From Pseudomonas subflava (GTDB lineage Bacteria > Pseudomonadota > Gammaproteobacteria > Pseudomonadales > Pseudomonadaceae), in the NCBI RefSeq assembly GCF_023823685.1, contig NZ_JAMXBF010000007.1, forward strand, positions 1-64,000: DNA of 64,000 nucleotides. The letters run 5' to 3'. The notes beneath the pieces were generated by a model. That model had not been told where the DNA came from and did no database searches. It saw only the letters and a list, made by a program, of their open reading frames with translations. Position 1 is the stretch's first letter. Each line of letters opens with the position of its first letter. A program made the translations under genes and the position numbers. Below are positions 62,216 to 64,000 of the stretch, one piece after another.

Positions 62216-63340
62216 ATGGCTGGCGGTGAAGTATCGGCAATTGCCGAAATGGCAAATATCGTTTCATCTGAAATATTCAACTGGTTCAAGTGGACTAGAT
62301 TTCCACTCATGGATCAGAATTTCAAATGCCTTAAAACTGATAAGCACGCACCGCCCAAGAAAAAGGAACAGTCACTAGACTCCGCTCCAGTGCCTACAGA
62401 AGCATCAGAGCAAGAGCGCCTGCACAAACACCCTGTAGACGTAGTCTTCAGCTACATTGATCCGTACACCGCACAACGGGTCATGCTAAATACAGACCTA
62501 AAAAGCTATAAAAGCGGCTCTATATATAAAACAATGATTAGATCCGCTCTGAAATCCCTTGCCGTTACGATTGACTGTGCCCGTTCAAGCCCAGAATGGA
62601 AAGGGAAGTACAATCACGTCGAAGACAGCGAAGTGCGCGGACTACTCTTTGTATACAACCATGACGGAGAGTACGACAAAAAATTCTATGACGTATTCAA
62701 AAGCGAGAAAGTAGATGGCTCAGACAAAGGCCAGGGTAAAATAGACCTCAGCAACTTCCCCGTATGCAAAGGACAGCAAATACACATCATTGAACCAAGA
62801 ACAATAAACTACCTACTAACCATAAAAAACGACAGCGCAAATCTCCATACTGAAGGCACGTTCCCAGAGAGCGAGTACTTTTTCCACTACCCAGAACTCA
62901 CCCTACATAAAACAAAACTCCCCAAAGAAGCTCGACCCGCAACGATTGAGCTTCTATCTGCACCGTATATGATAATTGAGCACAACGCGGTGAAGAAGTG
63001 GAACGAAAAGACCGAGAGACCCGAAGAGCGATTCGGCGCCGGCTTCATTGTCTACTACAACAGAAGCGGCAGCACAGTAAAAGAATTTATATACCTACTA
63101 GACACTCTCTCCAACTTACAAATACTAGACCGAGACTGCTCACTGCGGTTAAGAATTGCATGCGATGCGCCATCACCAGAACTTAGAAGTAATTTTGAAG
63201 CCGCCAAAACCTCCTATGCAGGGGACTGGGGTTTTGATGAATACAAGAAACAAAAGCTTGAGAGAATAGATTTAAAGGTTATAGAGATAGTCCAAAAGAA
63301 ATTTTCTGAAACCGAAATCGGCTGGAGGGATGAGCGATGA
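62216..63340 (+). CDS. Putative PD-(D/E)XK-type nuclease, defence-like, AT-rich
   Basis: 374 residues, not assigned to a named family. A possible nuclease core is PVDVVFSYIDPYTAQRVM (PVD at 73-75) followed by NTDLK (D94-x-K96), the spacing of PD-(D/E)XK folds; GLLFVYNHDGEYD near 142-154 is another distinctive block. The first about 30 residues (GEVSAIAEMANIV, FNWFKW) may be a helix. A strong AAGGAG site is 6 bases before the ATG. The DNA is clearly AT-rich, with ATA, AGA and TTA codons rare elsewhere in the window, implying recent transfer. It overlaps the next gene by 4 bases (ATGA). Candidate for comparison: GAPS4-like two-gene defence systems, from memory and untested. Confidence 0.8.
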   Translation: MAGGEVSAIAEMANIVSSEIFNWFKWTRFPLMDQNFKCLKTDKHAPPKKKEQSLDSAPVPTEASEQERLHKHPVDVVFSYIDPYTAQRVMLNTDLKSYKSGSIYKTMIRSALKSLAVTIDCARSSPEWKGKYNHVEDSEVRGLLFVYNHDGEYDKKFYDVFKSEKVDGSDKGQGKIDLSNFPVCKGQQIHIIEPRTINYLLTIKNDSANLHTEGTFPESEYFFHYPELTLHKTKLPKEARPATIELLSAPYMIIEHNAVKKWNEKTERPEERFGAGFIVYYNRSGSTVKEFIYLLDTLSNLQILDRDCSLRLRIACDAPSPELRSNFEAAKTSYAGDWGFDEYKKQKLERIDLKVIEIVQKKFSETEIGWRDER

Positions 63341-64000
63341 AAATGGGACACCTCTATAGCGTCAGCGACAAAGCCCTTTTCGACGCCCTCAACAACTCCA
63401 AGCTGACCAATCAAGAGATAATAGATATCTTCTTTTCTAGAGGAATCCTGATTTCCAAAGAAACGAAACGAAAAGACCTAGCCCTTTACTTTTCTAGGCT
63501 TACGCACGGGTATCACGACTTTGAATTCTTATCAGAAATACTAGGCTCTTATTCCAGAAAAGAAAAATCAACCTCCTGCGATATACCAAGCACAGTAAAA
63601 AAAGAAGATGTAGTCCAAGCTGCCCACGAGCTTTGCAAAAAGATCAACAGTGAAGGCAATACAGCAGACACCAACATCCTGCCTAATGGTGACATAGAAG
63701 TAGTAGTAAAATATCAAAAGCTAAATCTTGATAAAAGCGAACTACGGCAGACCGTAAACAAAGAAGCAACACTTATTATTGAGCCAAACAAAACGGGCTT
63801 CACACTAAGAACCCCTCTAAACGAGGATGTAAACGTATGGAAAGAAGAGCTTCTTCAGAAAATACAAGAAGAAACAGATGGGGAAATTGAGTTCACCGAA
63901 ATATCACTTGAGCACATCAGCGACCATAAACTCAGAACAGAATTCTTCATTGAACTGATCAAAAAAATTGGAAGCTACGACCTGGTCGATGTGACAGATG
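63337..64000 (+). CDS. Second gene of the AT-rich pair, cut by the window end
   Basis: 221 codons are visible and the frame is still open at 64,000. It starts MKMGHLYSVSDKALFD with an ATG overlapping the upstream stop (ATGA). LTNQEIIDIFFSRGILISKE followed by RKDLALYFSRLTHGYHDFEFL suggests an N-terminal helical domain that might sense or bind a partner. Later residues (ILPNGDIEVVVKY, EATLIIEP) look beta-rich. No recognised domain. Strict coupling to the previous gene implies the two products act together, most likely as a complex. Confidence 0.75.
   Translation, partial: MKMGHLYSVSDKALFDALNNSKLTNQEIIDIFFSRGILISKETKRKDLALYFSRLTHGYHDFEFLSEILGSYSRKEKSTSCDIPSTVKKEDVVQAAHELCKKINSEGNTADTNILPNGDIEVVVKYQKLNLDKSELRQTVNKEATLIIEPNKTGFTLRTPLNEDVNVWKEELLQKIQEETDGEIEFTEISLEHISDHKLRTEFFIELIKKIGSYDLVDVTD

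Noticed and set aside
56516..64000. Direct repeat of the tRNA 3' end marking an island attachment site
   Set aside because: No second copy of the T-arm or acceptor sequence was found in the visible part.

Overview
The window is a stretch of Pseudomonas chromosome. Most of it is GC-rich, with dense short-gap operons and the gene order of the P. aeruginosa lineage: tyrS–M23 peptidase–anmK–erpA–argC–hemJ, vfr–trpCDG–trpE–gph–rpe, lptD–surA–pdxA–rsmA–apaGH–glpE, prkA–yeaH–spoVR, and rpsU–dnaG–rpoD–rmcA. Gene identities were read from protein motifs and remembered family sequences. No database search was run.

Layout. 0–14 kb: tyrosyl-tRNA synthetase, cell-wall recycling and peptidoglycan hydrolysis, Fe-S assembly (erpA), arginine (argC), haem (hemJ), several small enzymes, ubiquinone hydroxylase coq7, speD, an OsmC-like protein and the cAMP regulator Vfr. 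14–20 kb: trpC/trpD/trpG directly followed by trpE, gph and rpe, all on the minus strand. The trpE–trpG junction, which carries the R/F-pyocin cluster in P. aeruginosa, is empty here. 20–28 kb: an AgtABCD-type uptake system for 4-aminobutyrate/5-aminovalerate with its AgtSR two-component system, separated by blocks of palindromic repeats. 28–39 kb: DUF3530 protein, djlA, murU–amgK (MurNAc recycling), then the outer-membrane/cofactor/RNA operon lptD–surA–pdxA–rsmA–apaG–apaH–glpE. 39–44 kb: the PrkA kinase/YeaH/SpoVR stress module. 44–48 kb: cca, folK/folB, plsY, tsaD. 48–56 kb: the macromolecular-synthesis operon rpsU–dnaG–rpoD and the c-di-GMP protein RmcA, ending at a CAT-anticodon tRNA whose promoter overlaps the rmcA stop codon.

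After the tRNA (56.5–64 kb) conserved synteny stops and the content looks accessory. There is a four-gene minus-strand operon (KGG-repeat protein, an unrecognised small protein, two ferritin-like proteins), which suggests an iron or oxidative-stress module. Next come a frameshifted lipoprotein remnant, a Fic (DUF4172-type) gene behind two tandem inverted repeats that overlap its promoter, a membrane-anchored NERD nuclease-like protein, and finally an AT-rich two-gene unit (62,216 to the window end). The first gene of that unit carries a PD-(D/E)XK-like signature and the second runs off the window. This tRNA-proximal island, and its last two genes in particular, is the best place to look for an undescribed system, probably anti-phage defence. 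That function is inference from context only.
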